From the NCBI GenBank assembly GCA_964654855.1, contig CAZZJS010000009.1, positions 1 through 64,000 of the forward strand: a stretch of 64,000 nucleotides of DNA, in the 5' to 3' direction. Positions 44,504 through 52,481 of this stretch are shown here, piece after piece. A program made the position numbers and the translations under genes. The notes below the pieces were generated by a model, which worked only from the letters and a program-made list of their open reading frames with translations, did not search any database and was not told the DNA's origin. This stretch comes from JALZUV01 sp964654855 (lineage in GTDB: Bacteria > Pseudomonadota > Alphaproteobacteria > Rickettsiales > JALZUV01). Numbering within the stretch: the stretch's first letter is position 1; each line of letters begins with the position of its first letter.

Positions 44504-45210
44504 ACTCGCGCCTCTTCCATCAAATGCACCATTTGTTTAATCGCCGCCGCTAATCCGAACGATACCGCTTCTCCTACCAAAAAATGCCCAATATTCAGCT
44601 CTACTACCTCTGGCAATGCGGCAATGGGCATCACATTATCAAAGCGCAACCCATGCCCAGCATGGCACTCTAACCCTAATTCAGATGTTAGTTTTGCTGC
44701 TTGCGTTAAACGCTCCAGCTCGCCTTCAGCACCTTCTGCATAAGCCCCTGTATGCAGCTCAATCACAGGCGCACCGATAGCAGCACTGGCCTTAAGTTGT
44801 ATTTCGCTTGGATCCACAAACATGGAAACCCGAATACCCGCTTGCGTAAAAGGCTTTATATATTCCGCTAATCGCGCTTGCTGGCCAACCACATCTAATC
44901 CACCTTCGGTCGTCACTTCTTCACGCTTTTCCGGCACAAGGCACACTGCATGTGGCATAACCTCTAGTGCAATTTCCTGCATTTCATCCGTTGCAGCCAT
45001 TTCAAAATTCAACGGCACGTCCAACTCTGCTTTCAAGCGGCGCATATCCTCATCACGAATGTGACGTCGGTCTTCGCGCAAATGTGCAGTGATACCGTCT
45101 GCTCCTGCTTCTTGCGCCAATAAAGCTGCTTCGACGGGACAAGGGTGTACGCCGCCTCTCGCGTTACGCAACGTCGCTACATGGTCAATATTCACACCGA
45201 GTCTAAGCAT
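44500..45210 (-). CDS. pdxJ: Pyridoxine 5'-phosphate synthase
   Basis: Condenses 3-amino-2-oxopropyl phosphate with deoxyxylulose phosphate to form PNP, the last ring-forming step of the DXP-dependent vitamin B6 pathway. The 236-residue TIM barrel starts LGVNIDHVATLRNARGG and contains ADGITAHLREDRRHI, VCLVPEKREEVTTEGGLDV, VSMFVDPS and the GHGLRFDNV phosphate loop. Five bases after rel. Confidence 0.95.
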   Translation of the reverse strand: MLRLGVNIDHVATLRNARGGVHPCPVEAALLAQEAGADGITAHLREDRRHIRDEDMRRLKAELDVPLNFEMAATDEMQEIALEVMPHAVCLVPEKREEVTTEGGLDVVGQQARLAEYIKPFTQAGIRVSMFVDPSEIQLKASAAIGAPVIELHTGAYAEGAEGELERLTQAAKLTSELGLECHAGHGLRFDNVMPIAALPEVVELNIGHFLVGEAVSFGLAAAIKQMVHLMEEARV

Positions 45211-45215
45211 CTCGC

Positions 45216-47372
45216 TTACTCCTGATACCTTTCCACTGTTTGCACCGTTTTAAGGTTCCGCATACTGGCAATAATATGGTTGAGATGTTCAGTATCGCTC
45301 ACTTCCAAATCGACCAGCACTTCAAAGAAATCGATATTACGGTTGATGATTTTGAAATTAGTAATATTCCCTTCGTCGCGAGCAATGGAATTAGCGATTG
45401 AAGCTAGCCCACCTTTAGAGTGACTCACATTAGCGCGAATACGCCCAATATGCCGCGTTTCGCCACTACTATCCCAAGAAACATCAATCCAGCGTTCTGG
45501 CGTTTCCGTGAAATTATCTAATGTATCGCAATCAGTCGTATGGATGGTCACACCGCGCCCCGTCGTCACAATGCCCACAATCGTATCTCCCGGAATAGGA
45601 TGGCAGCAGCCCGCATAATGAATCGCCATGCCAGGAATCAACCCGCGAATCGGCATTGATTCCTTTTTAGGTTCTTTCTTACGGCTAGTAATCCGCTCAA
45701 ATAGATTAAAATCTTTTTTCTTCTTTTTATTCGCCTGCTCTGGCAGCAGCAGATCAATCACCTGCGTACGGTTCAGAATTCCCTCTCCCACCTCAGCATA
45801 AATATCATCCACTTGCTTGCGGTCCATCTCTTTGAGTAATGGCTCCAGCAATTTATCGGTCAGGTCTTTACCTGATTCCTGCTTATAGAGCTTGCTAAGC
45901 AAAGATCGCCCTAGATTCACATATTCATCACGCTGGCGAGAGCGGATAAATTTACGAATTTCTGAACGAGCCTTACCTGTAACCACAAAACGTTCCCATG
46001 CAGGCGATGGGGTTTGCGTTTTATTGGTGATAATTTCAATTTGATCGCCATTTCGCAAACGTGTTTTAAGCGGCACAATCCGGCCATTAATTTTCGCACC
46101 TACGCATGTATTACCGACACCTGAATGCACAGCATAAGCAAAATCAACTGGAGTCGCCCCACGCGGTAGAGACTCAATATCACCCTTTGGCGTAAAACAA
46201 AATACCTGATCATGGTACATTTCAAGTTTGGTATTTTCGAGAAAATCTTCAGGATTGGCGGCCTGTTCCACAATCTCTAACAACTCACGAATCCAGCGGA
46301 ACTGCTTACCATCCTTAGCAACCTGCCCTTGTCCATCGCCCTTATAAGCCCAATGCGCTGCCAAACCATATTCGGCAATATCATGCATATGATGCGTACG
46401 TATTTGCACTTCGATACGCTGTTGCTGTGGACCAATCACCGACGTATGCAGCGACTGATAGCCATTTCGTTTTGGTGTAGAAATATAATCTTTAAAATAG
46501 CCCGGCACTGTATGATAAGCTGAATGGATAAGCCCTAGTGCGTGATAGCAATCAGCTTCATTCTCAACAATAATACGATAAGCAATAATATCGCCTAGCT
46601 GTTCAAAGCCGATATTTTTACGCTCCATCTTTTTCCAAATAGAATATGGCTTTTTTTCACGCCCAAAGACTTCGTAATTCTTTAAGCCACCTTCTTTGAG
46701 CTTTCCTTCAATTTGCAAGCGGCTCTTTTCAATCGTCGCACGCCCTTTTTCACGAAGAAACTTTAAGCGATTTGTGATTGATTCTCGCGCCTCAGGAAAA
46801 AGTTGTGTAAAAGCTAAGTCCTGCAATTCTTCTTTAATACGCCGCATCCCGATTCGTTCTGCCAAAGCGGCATAAATCTCGATCGTCTCACGCGCGATTC
46901 GTTTGCGCTTCTCTGGTTTTTTAATGTAGTGGATCGTTTGCATATTATGCAGTCGATCAGCAAGCTTTACGATCAGCACTCGCAAATCCTCTGACATTGC
47001 CACGACCAGTTTACGGAAATTTTCTGCCTGTTTAGAATGGACAGTATTGGTTTCTAGCTGAGAAAGCTTCGTCACCCCATCAACGAGTTTAGCAATCTCC
47101 TTACCAAATAATTCTTCAATCTCTTCGAGCGTAGCATCCGTATCTTCCACTGTATCATGCAAAAGCGCCGTGATAATGGTCGAAACATCTAACTTATAGT
47201 GAGTGAGCACCATCGCCACCTCTAGCGGATGCGTAAAATACGGATCACCCGAAGCACGCGTTTGCGACCCATGTGCTTTCATCGCAAACACATAGGCACG
47301 ATTGACCAAATCCTCATCTACACCGGGATCATAGGCCTTAATTTTATCAATTAACTCATCTTGACGTATCAT
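45216..47372 (-). CDS. Bifunctional (p)ppGpp synthetase/hydrolase (Rel/SpoT)
   Basis: A 718-residue long RSH protein controlling the stringent response. The hydrolase HD domain has THPLEVAMVL and ALLHDTVEDT (~71-76). The synthetase domain spans about 230-345 with DIIAYRIIV, YISTPKRNGYQSLHT and EVQIRTHHMHDIAE. A TGS domain near 380-440 and a C-terminal ACT domain from ~640 follow. Both catalytic sites look intact. Alphaproteobacteria typically have just one such enzyme, usually called Rel or SpoT. Confidence 0.94.
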   Translation of the reverse strand: MIRQDELIDKIKAYDPGVDEDLVNRAYVFAMKAHGSQTRASGDPYFTHPLEVAMVLTHYKLDVSTIITALLHDTVEDTDATLEEIEELFGKEIAKLVDGVTKLSQLETNTVHSKQAENFRKLVVAMSEDLRVLIVKLADRLHNMQTIHYIKKPEKRKRIARETIEIYAALAERIGMRRIKEELQDLAFTQLFPEARESITNRLKFLREKGRATIEKSRLQIEGKLKEGGLKNYEVFGREKKPYSIWKKMERKNIGFEQLGDIIAYRIIVENEADCYHALGLIHSAYHTVPGYFKDYISTPKRNGYQSLHTSVIGPQQQRIEVQIRTHHMHDIAEYGLAAHWAYKGDGQGQVAKDGKQFRWIRELLEIVEQAANPEDFLENTKLEMYHDQVFCFTPKGDIESLPRGATPVDFAYAVHSGVGNTCVGAKINGRIVPLKTRLRNGDQIEIITNKTQTPSPAWERFVVTGKARSEIRKFIRSRQRDEYVNLGRSLLSKLYKQESGKDLTDKLLEPLLKEMDRKQVDDIYAEVGEGILNRTQVIDLLLPEQANKKKKKDFNLFERITSRKKEPKKESMPIRGLIPGMAIHYAGCCHPIPGDTIVGIVTTGRGVTIHTTDCDTLDNFTETPERWIDVSWDSSGETRHIGRIRANVSHSKGGLASIANSIARDEGNITNFKIINRNIDFFEVLVDLEVSDTEHLNHIIASMRNLKTVQTVERYQE

Positions 47373-47433
47373 GCCATATCACCCTAACCGCATCGACGCG
47401 GGAGTAAAGTATTCTCGTATATCCCCCGAGTAA

Positions 47434-47964
47434 TTATGGGTAAATAAAGCCGCTCACCTTGTAAGGTGAGCCAAAATGTCCGCCATGTGGGTTCCAAAAC
47501 ACCGCTTGCGACCAATCGCCAGCTTTGGATACATCTTTCACTCGCATATAATCATAAGCCATCATCCGGGTTTTACGGTCCCACCCCCAGTTAGTATGCG
47601 TCACATTAATTTCACGCTCATTCACAAGATCGGTCACAACGGCTAAATGGCCTAGCGATAAGCGCCGCGTTTTGGAAAGCACCATTACCGCTCCCGGCTT
47701 TGGGTCTTTAAAACGTTTTTCTGGATCTGCCTGACGCCACCAAGTATGCGCATCACCACGAATTTGAATACCAGAGGCACGGCGCGCAAAAGGCACACAC
47801 TGCTCATGTTGATCGGTTTTCTTTCCTTTAGCATATGGCGAGTAAACAACAGTGTGAGTCTCACCACCACTACGACCGTCAAAATAGCTGCAAGACGTCA
47901 GCAAAGTAAGAATACAAAAAGAAAGTAATAGTCGCACGAATACCCAAATCGCTGATTTAAACAA
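47434..47964 (-). CDS. CHAP-domain lipoprotein, probable peptidoglycan amidase/endopeptidase
   Basis: 176 residues. A signal with lipobox LLTSC (Cys ~25) implies outer-membrane or periplasmic anchoring. The CHAP domain contains the catalytic Cys in HEQCVPFARRASGIQI (~56), WW in AHTWWRQA, the catalytic His in LGHLAVVTD (~104-110) and THTNWGWDR. CHAP domains usually cut peptidoglycan cross-links. There is no cell-wall binding domain. It stands alone between the rel gene and a bidirectional terminator. Confidence 0.82.
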   Translation of the reverse strand: MFKSAIWVFVRLLLSFCILTLLTSCSYFDGRSGGETHTVVYSPYAKGKKTDQHEQCVPFARRASGIQIRGDAHTWWRQADPEKRFKDPKPGAVMVLSKTRRLSLGHLAVVTDLVNEREINVTHTNWGWDRKTRMMAYDYMRVKDVSKAGDWSQAVFWNPHGGHFGSPYKVSGFIYP

Positions 47965-47989
47965 TTAAACTCATCATGTAATAGATACA

Positions 47990-48034
47990 AAAAAGGCTAT
48001 CGGTAAGCTTCTAAACTCATCCAATAGCCTTTTT
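47990..48034 (-). terminator. Terminator hairpin after the DUF5679 gene
   Basis: AAAAAGGCTAT and ATAGCCTTTTT form a stem extended by CGG/CCA, with a loop of about 17 bases. T runs on both strands make it usable in both directions, mainly for the DUF5679 gene. Confidence 0.75.
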
Positions 48035-48050
48035 ATGTATTTTTCTTAGA

Positions 48051-48245
48051 CTAGTATGCTTTTTTAACGCCTGCAGCCATTGCCTTCTCAGCATTGTCTT
48101 TCGACATCATCGCACAAAGCGTTACCTTCTCGTCGCAAGGGCAAGAACCCTTCGCCATAAAGCCGCCTTTTTTTGTTTGGTGCATTTCAGGGTTTTTCAT
48201 TTCAACACCCTTTTTCTTACATTTTACGCAATACGCTGAAACCAT
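48051..48245 (-). CDS. Small DUF5679-like zinc-ribbon protein
   Basis: 64 residues starting MVSAYCVKCKKKGVEMKNPE, with a CxxC pair at the N-terminus (YCVKC) and a second CPC in GSCPCDEKV. The sequence AYCVKCK-EMKNP fits what I recall of DUF5679, a tiny family sometimes linked to type I topoisomerase or phage/mobile DNA. Here the second ribbon pair is C-x-C rather than CPxC, and a ~20-residue Lys/Ala tail follows. A 12-bp perfect palindrome lies 31 bases upstream. Confidence 0.65.
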   Translation of the reverse strand: MVSAYCVKCKKKGVEMKNPEMHQTKKGGFMAKGSCPCDEKVTLCAMMSKDNAEKAMAAGVKKAY

Positions 48246-48276
48246 TTTCGAACTCCGTTATTTTTGTTATTCTACC

Positions 48277-48288
48277 TGTACCGGTACA
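48277..48288. promoter_or_regulatory. Perfect 12-bp palindrome upstream of the DUF5679 gene
   Basis: TGTACCGGTACA is fully self-complementary. On the minus strand TAGAAT follows four bases later and TGTTAG precedes it, so the palindrome would sit in the spacer of a 16-base promoter. That is reminiscent of operators for spacer-binding activators such as MerR-type proteins, which is inference only. Confidence 0.35.
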
Positions 48289-48334
48289 TCCTAACACATC
48301 TGACACCTGAAAATCACATTTTTCTTTTAGGAGA

Positions 48335-48682
48335 CTATAGAGTCGCTACAACCGTCATCTCCACCCAGCATTCTGGTTTTGCCATAGCAGCTTCTACACA
48401 GGTGCGCGCAGGACGCGGGGCTTCGCCTAGCCACTCCCCCCATATCGCATTCATGCGAGCTGCTTGCGAGATATCTTTGATATGAATCATCACATGGAGC
48501 ATTTTTGTTTTATCAGAGCCTACTTCGGCCAAGTGATCGTCAATACGCGCCAATACCTGACGGGTCTGCTCTTCTAAATCTCCGTCGTAGCTATTAGCCA
48601 CCTGCCCACACAGATAAACCATCCCATTATGGGTAACAATACGGCTAAGTTTTTCACCACTACGGTAACGTTCGATTGTCAT
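48335..48682 (-). CDS. RidA/YjgF-family protein
   Basis: A ~115-residue protein of the RidA fold. The conserved C-terminal block PRPARTCVEAAMAKPECWVEM contains the Arg that binds the substrate carboxylate in true deaminases, and VYLCGQVA marks the N-terminal half. RidA clears reactive enamines/imines from PLP enzymes. The start is set at ATG 48682 after AGAGAAG; an extended in-frame start at 48703 is possible. Close paralogues may lack activity, so the exact subfamily is uncertain. Confidence 0.85.
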   Translation of the reverse strand: MTIERYRSGEKLSRIVTHNGMVYLCGQVANSYDGDLEEQTRQVLARIDDHLAEVGSDKTKMLHVMIHIKDISQAARMNAIWGEWLGEAPRPARTCVEAAMAKPECWVEMTVVATL

Positions 48683-48703
48683 GATCGCTTCTCTCTTTAT
48701 CAA

Positions 48704-48838
48704 AATATAATACTTATTTCACACTTAGAGGAATGGCTGCACGTCTTGCACACCATTGGAACTAATCATTACACAGAATTAGTGAAGATGAAACCGATAC
48801 TTCAAAGCACATGGGATGATTTACGGATGGCAGCTTAA
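48704..48838 (+). other. Gap with an orphan ORF tail
   Basis: A plus-strand open stretch here ends at TAA 48836-48838 and encodes LEEWLHVLHTIGTNHYTEL and LQSTWDDLRMAA without a plausible start. It may be the remnant of a lost gene or chance. No promoter or RNA is seen in the gap. Confidence 0.3.
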
Positions 48839-48846
48839 AAAGCGAA

Positions 48847-49346
48847 TCAATCAAAAAAAAAATCCATGCGGCACACAATTCCTTGAGTAGAGAGGCCGTA
48901 TGACTCGTCAGTTCCCGGATTAGTATTACAACCTGTAACAGTGAACCCATCTCTTCCAAAAACTTTTCCTGTATCCGCTATTCCGTCATCCATTTTACTA
49001 TCAATACTTTGAGCGTCCGCAGCGGATAAAGCGGCTAGATTAAAATTGTTACCTTCTGCACCTAGAGAAACTCTATTACCAACTTTGCCAAAAATTCCTG
49101 TTGAGGTATACCCAAATTTATAACCAGCTCCACTGATAGAAGAAGCGGGGCTATTGGTTAAGTCGGAGCGAGGATTGGCCGAAACTGCTAGGCCATTGTA
49201 ACTACCTGGTATTATTTCAGATAAACTAAGGTGCTGCCACGCTCTTATCGTTTCATAAACTTCGTCGCCAGACACCGTATCTGTAGCCTCAATGGTCGAA
49301 TCACCAATACAATAGAAAGCTCTAAAAGCGTAAAGCCTTGTTTCAT
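48847..49346 (-). pseudogene. Type IV pseudopilin-like gene broken by an internal deletion
   Basis: The minus-strand frame from ATG 49346 reads MKQGFTLLELSIVLVI, the prepilin peptidase site and first half of the pilin N-terminal helix. It then shifts out of frame and stops at 49245. A second frame starts in mid-sequence as GDSTIEATDTVSGDEVYETI and continues 142 residues to 48847, with globular-domain features (SGAGYKFGYTSTGIFGKVGNR, two Cys near the end). The junction carries GGTGATT, which reads LVI in the first frame and GDS in the second, consistent with deletion between two GGTGATT copies that removed the helix middle and spacer. A functional pilin is not expected. Confidence 0.7.
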
Positions 49347-49393
49347 ACTTCTTACACTATCAGGAAATGGTAAAAAATTGATTAAAATAGAAA

Positions 49394-49467
49394 TGGCTGG
49401 GGTACCTGGATTCGAACCAGGGATCACGATACCAAAAACCGATGCCTTACCACTTGGCCATACCCCA
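49394..49467 (-). tRNA. tRNA-Gln (anticodon TTG)
   Basis: The minus strand gives a 74-base cloverleaf: acceptor TGGGGTA/TACCCCA, D arm GCC-AAGTGGTAA-GGC, anticodon loop TTTTGGT in a TCGGT/ATCGT stem (anticodon TTG) and T arm CCTGG-TTCGAAT-CCAGG. Encoded CCA follows the discriminator G. It is immediately upstream of the broken pilin gene and just after cutA. Confidence 0.96.
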
Positions 49468-49499
49468 GCACCGGTGAGTCTTTTAGCTCAAACTTTTCG

Positions 49500-49823
49500 C
49501 TACGGCAAGCTTGTTTCGTGCTTTATCCACTCTAAATAATGTGGATGTCCGTCAAGAATGGGCCAAACTACCACAGATGGGCAATCATAGGAATGTAATT
49601 TGGTGATTAAAGCGGTTGCTTGGCTCTGCTTATCCGCTGTCGTTTTCATAATGGCGCTGCACTCAGAAGCCTGCTCTCGCTTGCCTTCCCAGCGATAATA
49701 AGACGTCACATCTGAAGATAAATTCGCACAAGCGATGAGTCGCGCCTCCAACAAAGCATCAATAATTTTCTTCGCCTCTTGCTGATTCGGAAAAGTTGCA
49801 TAGAGGCTCACATAATCGGTCAT
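49500..49823 (-). CDS. cutA: CutA-type divalent-ion tolerance protein
   Basis: A 107-residue trimeric CutA1 protein (MTDYVSLYATFPN, LLEARLIACANLSSDVTSYYRWEGK, LITKLHSYDCPSVVVWPI). The role in copper tolerance reported in E. coli is disputed, and the family's biochemical function is unclear. The ATG at 49823 overlaps the rarA stop as ATGA, so I exclude the upstream in-frame extension. Confidence 0.9.
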   Translation of the reverse strand: MTDYVSLYATFPNQQEAKKIIDALLEARLIACANLSSDVTSYYRWEGKREQASECSAIMKTTADKQSQATALITKLHSYDCPSVVVWPILDGHPHYLEWIKHETSLP

Positions 49824-51118
49824 GAGGCCTTCTTTCGCTGTTCGCGCAGCTTCGCCCAATATTCGAGGCGCTTTTGAATATCGCGTTCAAAGCCACGCTC
49901 GACTGGCTGGTAATATTCTGGCGACCCCATGTCATCGGGGAAATACTCCTGCCCGCTATAGCCATCAGGCATATCGGGGTCATATTGATACCCCTCACCA
50001 TAGCCGACCTGTTTCATCATTTTAGTGCTACCATTTAGGATATGCGCAGGTGGCATGAGCGAGCCATTCGCCTTCGCATCCTTAGCAGCGGCTTTATACG
50101 CCACATAAGCCGCATTCGATTTCGGCGCGGTTGCCAAATATACAACCGATTGCGCCAAAGCCAGCTCTCCCTCCGGTGATCCTAGGAAAGAGTAAGCCTG
50201 CTGTGCTGCCATACATTGAGTCAGCGCATTGGGATCAGCCATGCCGATATCCTCAACCGCCATACGCACTAACCGGCGCGACAGATAGAGCGGATCTTCG
50301 CCGCCATCCAACATACGGCAGAACCAATAGAGCGACGCCTGAACATCCGAACCTCGCACCGCCTTATGCAATGCCGAGATCAAATTATAGTGGCTATCTT
50401 GATGCTTATCATAAACGGGGGCACGGCGACCTATAAACTGCGCGAGCGCCGCTTCATCCATAGGCGTGTCACCGCTCGTAGCAAGCACCTCTTCCGCCAT
50501 ATTGAGGAGCGCACGGCCATCACCATCGGCCATTGTCACGAGTGCAAGCTGCGCGCCTTCGGTTAGCGGTAGCTCCCTGCCCTCCGCTTCAGCCGCACGA
50601 GCAAGAAGCGCTAATAGTGCCTCATCGTCCAAACGTTTCAGCACCACCAGCTTGCAACGTGATAGCAATGCGGCATTTAATTCAAAAGAGGGATTCTCCG
50701 TCGTCGCGCCGACCAGCGTGATCGTGCCATCTTCCACCACTGGCAAAAATGCATCTTGCTGGGCGCGATTAAAGCGATGAATCTCATCGACAAATAGAAT
50801 AGTGCGTTTGCCATCTTTTGCCATTTGGCGCGCTGCTTCAAATTGCTTTTTAAGGTCGTTCACGCCAGACGTGACCGCCGAAGCACTCATTAACTCGCAA
50901 TCGCTCACATCGGCCAATGCCCGTGCGAGGGTCGTTTTCCCGCAACCTGGAGGCCCCCATAGGATAAGCGAGGCCACTTTACCACTGGCGAGCATTCGGC
51001 CAATCGCGGCGTCTTCAGCCAGCACGTGATCTTGGCCGACAATCTCTTCGACTGAACGTGGGCGCAGCCTATCCGCCAAAGGGGCCGTATTTTCTGTTAC
51101 CGCTGCGAGTAAATCCAT
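49820..51118 (-). CDS. rarA: Replication-associated recombination protein A (MgsA/RarA)
   Basis: A 432-residue AAA+ ATPase acting at stalled replication forks. It has PLADRLRPRSVEEIVGQDH, Walker A LWGPPGCGKTTLARAL (~54-69), Walker B TILFVDEIHRFNRAQQDAFLP, the sensor region LVGATTENPSFELNAALLSRC, and C-terminal AAA-associated HYNLISALHKAVRGSD and EDIGMADP motifs. All ATPase elements are intact. It is coupled to cutA downstream and overlaps the protease upstream by one base. Confidence 0.95.
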   Translation of the reverse strand: MDLLAAVTENTAPLADRLRPRSVEEIVGQDHVLAEDAAIGRMLASGKVASLILWGPPGCGKTTLARALADVSDCELMSASAVTSGVNDLKKQFEAARQMAKDGKRTILFVDEIHRFNRAQQDAFLPVVEDGTITLVGATTENPSFELNAALLSRCKLVVLKRLDDEALLALLARAAEAEGRELPLTEGAQLALVTMADGDGRALLNMAEEVLATSGDTPMDEAALAQFIGRRAPVYDKHQDSHYNLISALHKAVRGSDVQASLYWFCRMLDGGEDPLYLSRRLVRMAVEDIGMADPNALTQCMAAQQAYSFLGSPEGELALAQSVVYLATAPKSNAAYVAYKAAAKDAKANGSLMPPAHILNGSTKMMKQVGYGEGYQYDPDMPDGYSGQEYFPDDMGSPEYYQPVERGFERDIQKRLEYWAKLREQRKKAS

Positions 51119-51921
51119 TATTGCAGGTTAAATTGTTTGAGCATTTGGCTCAACACTTCTGAAGGCACAGCAAAACCAATCCCGTGACTACCGCCTGATT
51201 GCGAGAAAATCGCCGCGTTGATACCGACAAGCCTGCCCTGCATATCGACTAAAGCTCCACCTGAGTTCCCCGGATTAATCGCCGCATCAGTTTGAATGAA
51301 TGCCTGCGATTTCGGAATCTTTTTCGATAGCTCGCCGACACCACGTGCTAATGCTGAAACAATACCACTGGTCACTGTCTGGCCGACTCCGAAAGGGTTA
51401 CCAATAGCCAACACCAAGTCGCCCACCTCAAGCGAAGTAGAACGAGCGAGCGGTAAATAAGGCAGCTTAGTACCTTTCGTATCCATCATTAAAATGGCTA
51501 AATCCGTTTCTTTATCCAGCGAAACAATACGTGCGGGGTATTCACGCTTATCATTCAGCACTACGGTGATTTCATCGCTTTGCGCGACCACATGGCTACT
51601 GGAAACGAGAATTCCTTCAGGATGCACAATTACGCCAGAGCCTAACGACTGCACCACACGTTCCTGTGTCAATTTTCGGCGATCAGGCTGCACACCAAAA
51701 AAACGACGAAAGACCGGATCATTATAAAAGCGAGCTAAAGGTGTTGCTACTGTCACACGGCGTTTCGTATAGATATTCACAACCGCCGGAGCTGCTTTCT
51801 TCACTACAGGCGAGAATGAGAGCTGCACTTGCGCCGGAGCCGTAGGCACTAAACGCTGCTGCGCCTGTGCCGGCAGCATAAAATAGAATACAAAAAACGC
51901 TATAAGGGAGAATAACCGCAT
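51118..51921 (-). CDS. HtrA/DegP-like serine protease without PDZ domain
   Basis: A 267-residue secreted protease with signal peptide LFSLIAFFVFYFMLPAQAQ (cleavage near 20-21). Catalytic triad: His in VSSSHVVAQSDE (~109), Asp in KETDLAILMM (~139) and Ser in AINPGNSGGALVDMQ (~219). The chain ends right after the protease domain (GFAVPSEVLSQMLKQFNLQ), so there is no PDZ domain as in DegP or DegS. Such short forms occur, but substrate control would differ. It overlaps rarA by one base, an unusual pairing. Confidence 0.87.
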   Translation of the reverse strand: MRLFSLIAFFVFYFMLPAQAQQRLVPTAPAQVQLSFSPVVKKAAPAVVNIYTKRRVTVATPLARFYNDPVFRRFFGVQPDRRKLTQERVVQSLGSGVIVHPEGILVSSSHVVAQSDEITVVLNDKREYPARIVSLDKETDLAILMMDTKGTKLPYLPLARSTSLEVGDLVLAIGNPFGVGQTVTSGIVSALARGVGELSKKIPKSQAFIQTDAAINPGNSGGALVDMQGRLVGINAAIFSQSGGSHGIGFAVPSEVLSQMLKQFNLQ

Positions 51922-51946
51922 GAAGAGTTTATAAAGCTCTCAACGA

Positions 51947-51974
51947 AAAAGGCCACCCCAAAGGGTGGCCTTTT
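51947..51974 (-). terminator. Terminator at the end of the ribosomal protein/rpoA unit
   Basis: AAAAGGCCACCC-CAAA-GGGTGGCCTTTT forms a perfect 12-bp stem with T runs, 28 bases after rplQ. It separates the ribosomal operon from the HtrA-like gene. Confidence 0.9.
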
Positions 51975-52001
51975 AGAATAACTCCGTCGAGCTATTTTAG
52001 C

Positions 52002-52454
52002 TTAAGCAGTAGCTGCTTTAGCAGGTGTTTCTTCAGCCGGAGCTTCAACATCATCAAATGTTTCTACTGGGCCTGAATCTTGACCTTTAGCTGATTCGTC
52101 GCGATCAACAAGCTCGATGATTGCCATTGGCGCATTATCGCCATAACGGAAACCCGCTTTAAGTACGCGTACATAACCGCCTTGACGATCTTTATAGCGT
52201 TCAGCAAGAACATCAAAAAGCTTCTTCGCTTGAGCCTTATCAGCCAATTGCGCAAGCGCCTGACGACGATGGTGCAATTCACCTTTTTTACCCAAAGTGA
52301 TAAGCTTCTCAACGATAGGCTTAAGCTCCTTTGCTTTCGGCAATGTCGTTTTGATTTGCTCGTGCTTAATCAGCGATGAAGCCATATTCGTCCATAGCGC
52401 CTTACGGTGCGTAGAAGTACGATTTAGCTTACGGCCTTTCATGCGATGTTTCAT
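52002..52454 (-). CDS. rplQ: 50S ribosomal protein L17
   Basis: 150 residues: conserved L17 core (RMKGRKLNRTSTHRKALWTNMASSLIKHEQI, GYVRVLKAGFRYGDNAPMAIIELVDR) followed by a ~32-residue acidic/Ala tail (residues ~119-150) beyond the core of shorter homologues. It is the last gene of the alpha operon, following rpoA, and ends at a strong terminator. Confidence 0.96.
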   Translation of the reverse strand: MKHRMKGRKLNRTSTHRKALWTNMASSLIKHEQIKTTLPKAKELKPIVEKLITLGKKGELHHRRQALAQLADKAQAKKLFDVLAERYKDRQGGYVRVLKAGFRYGDNAPMAIIELVDRDESAKGQDSGPVETFDDVEAPAEETPAKAATA

Positions 52455-52481
52455 GATTTAATCTCCAATATTTCCTAGAAC

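Noticed and set aside
49245..49427. Separate small gene carrying the pilin start
   Set aside because: The part before MKQGFTLLEL overlaps tRNA-Gln, and the frame after it is out of phase with the pilin body; it is the broken front of the pseudogene.
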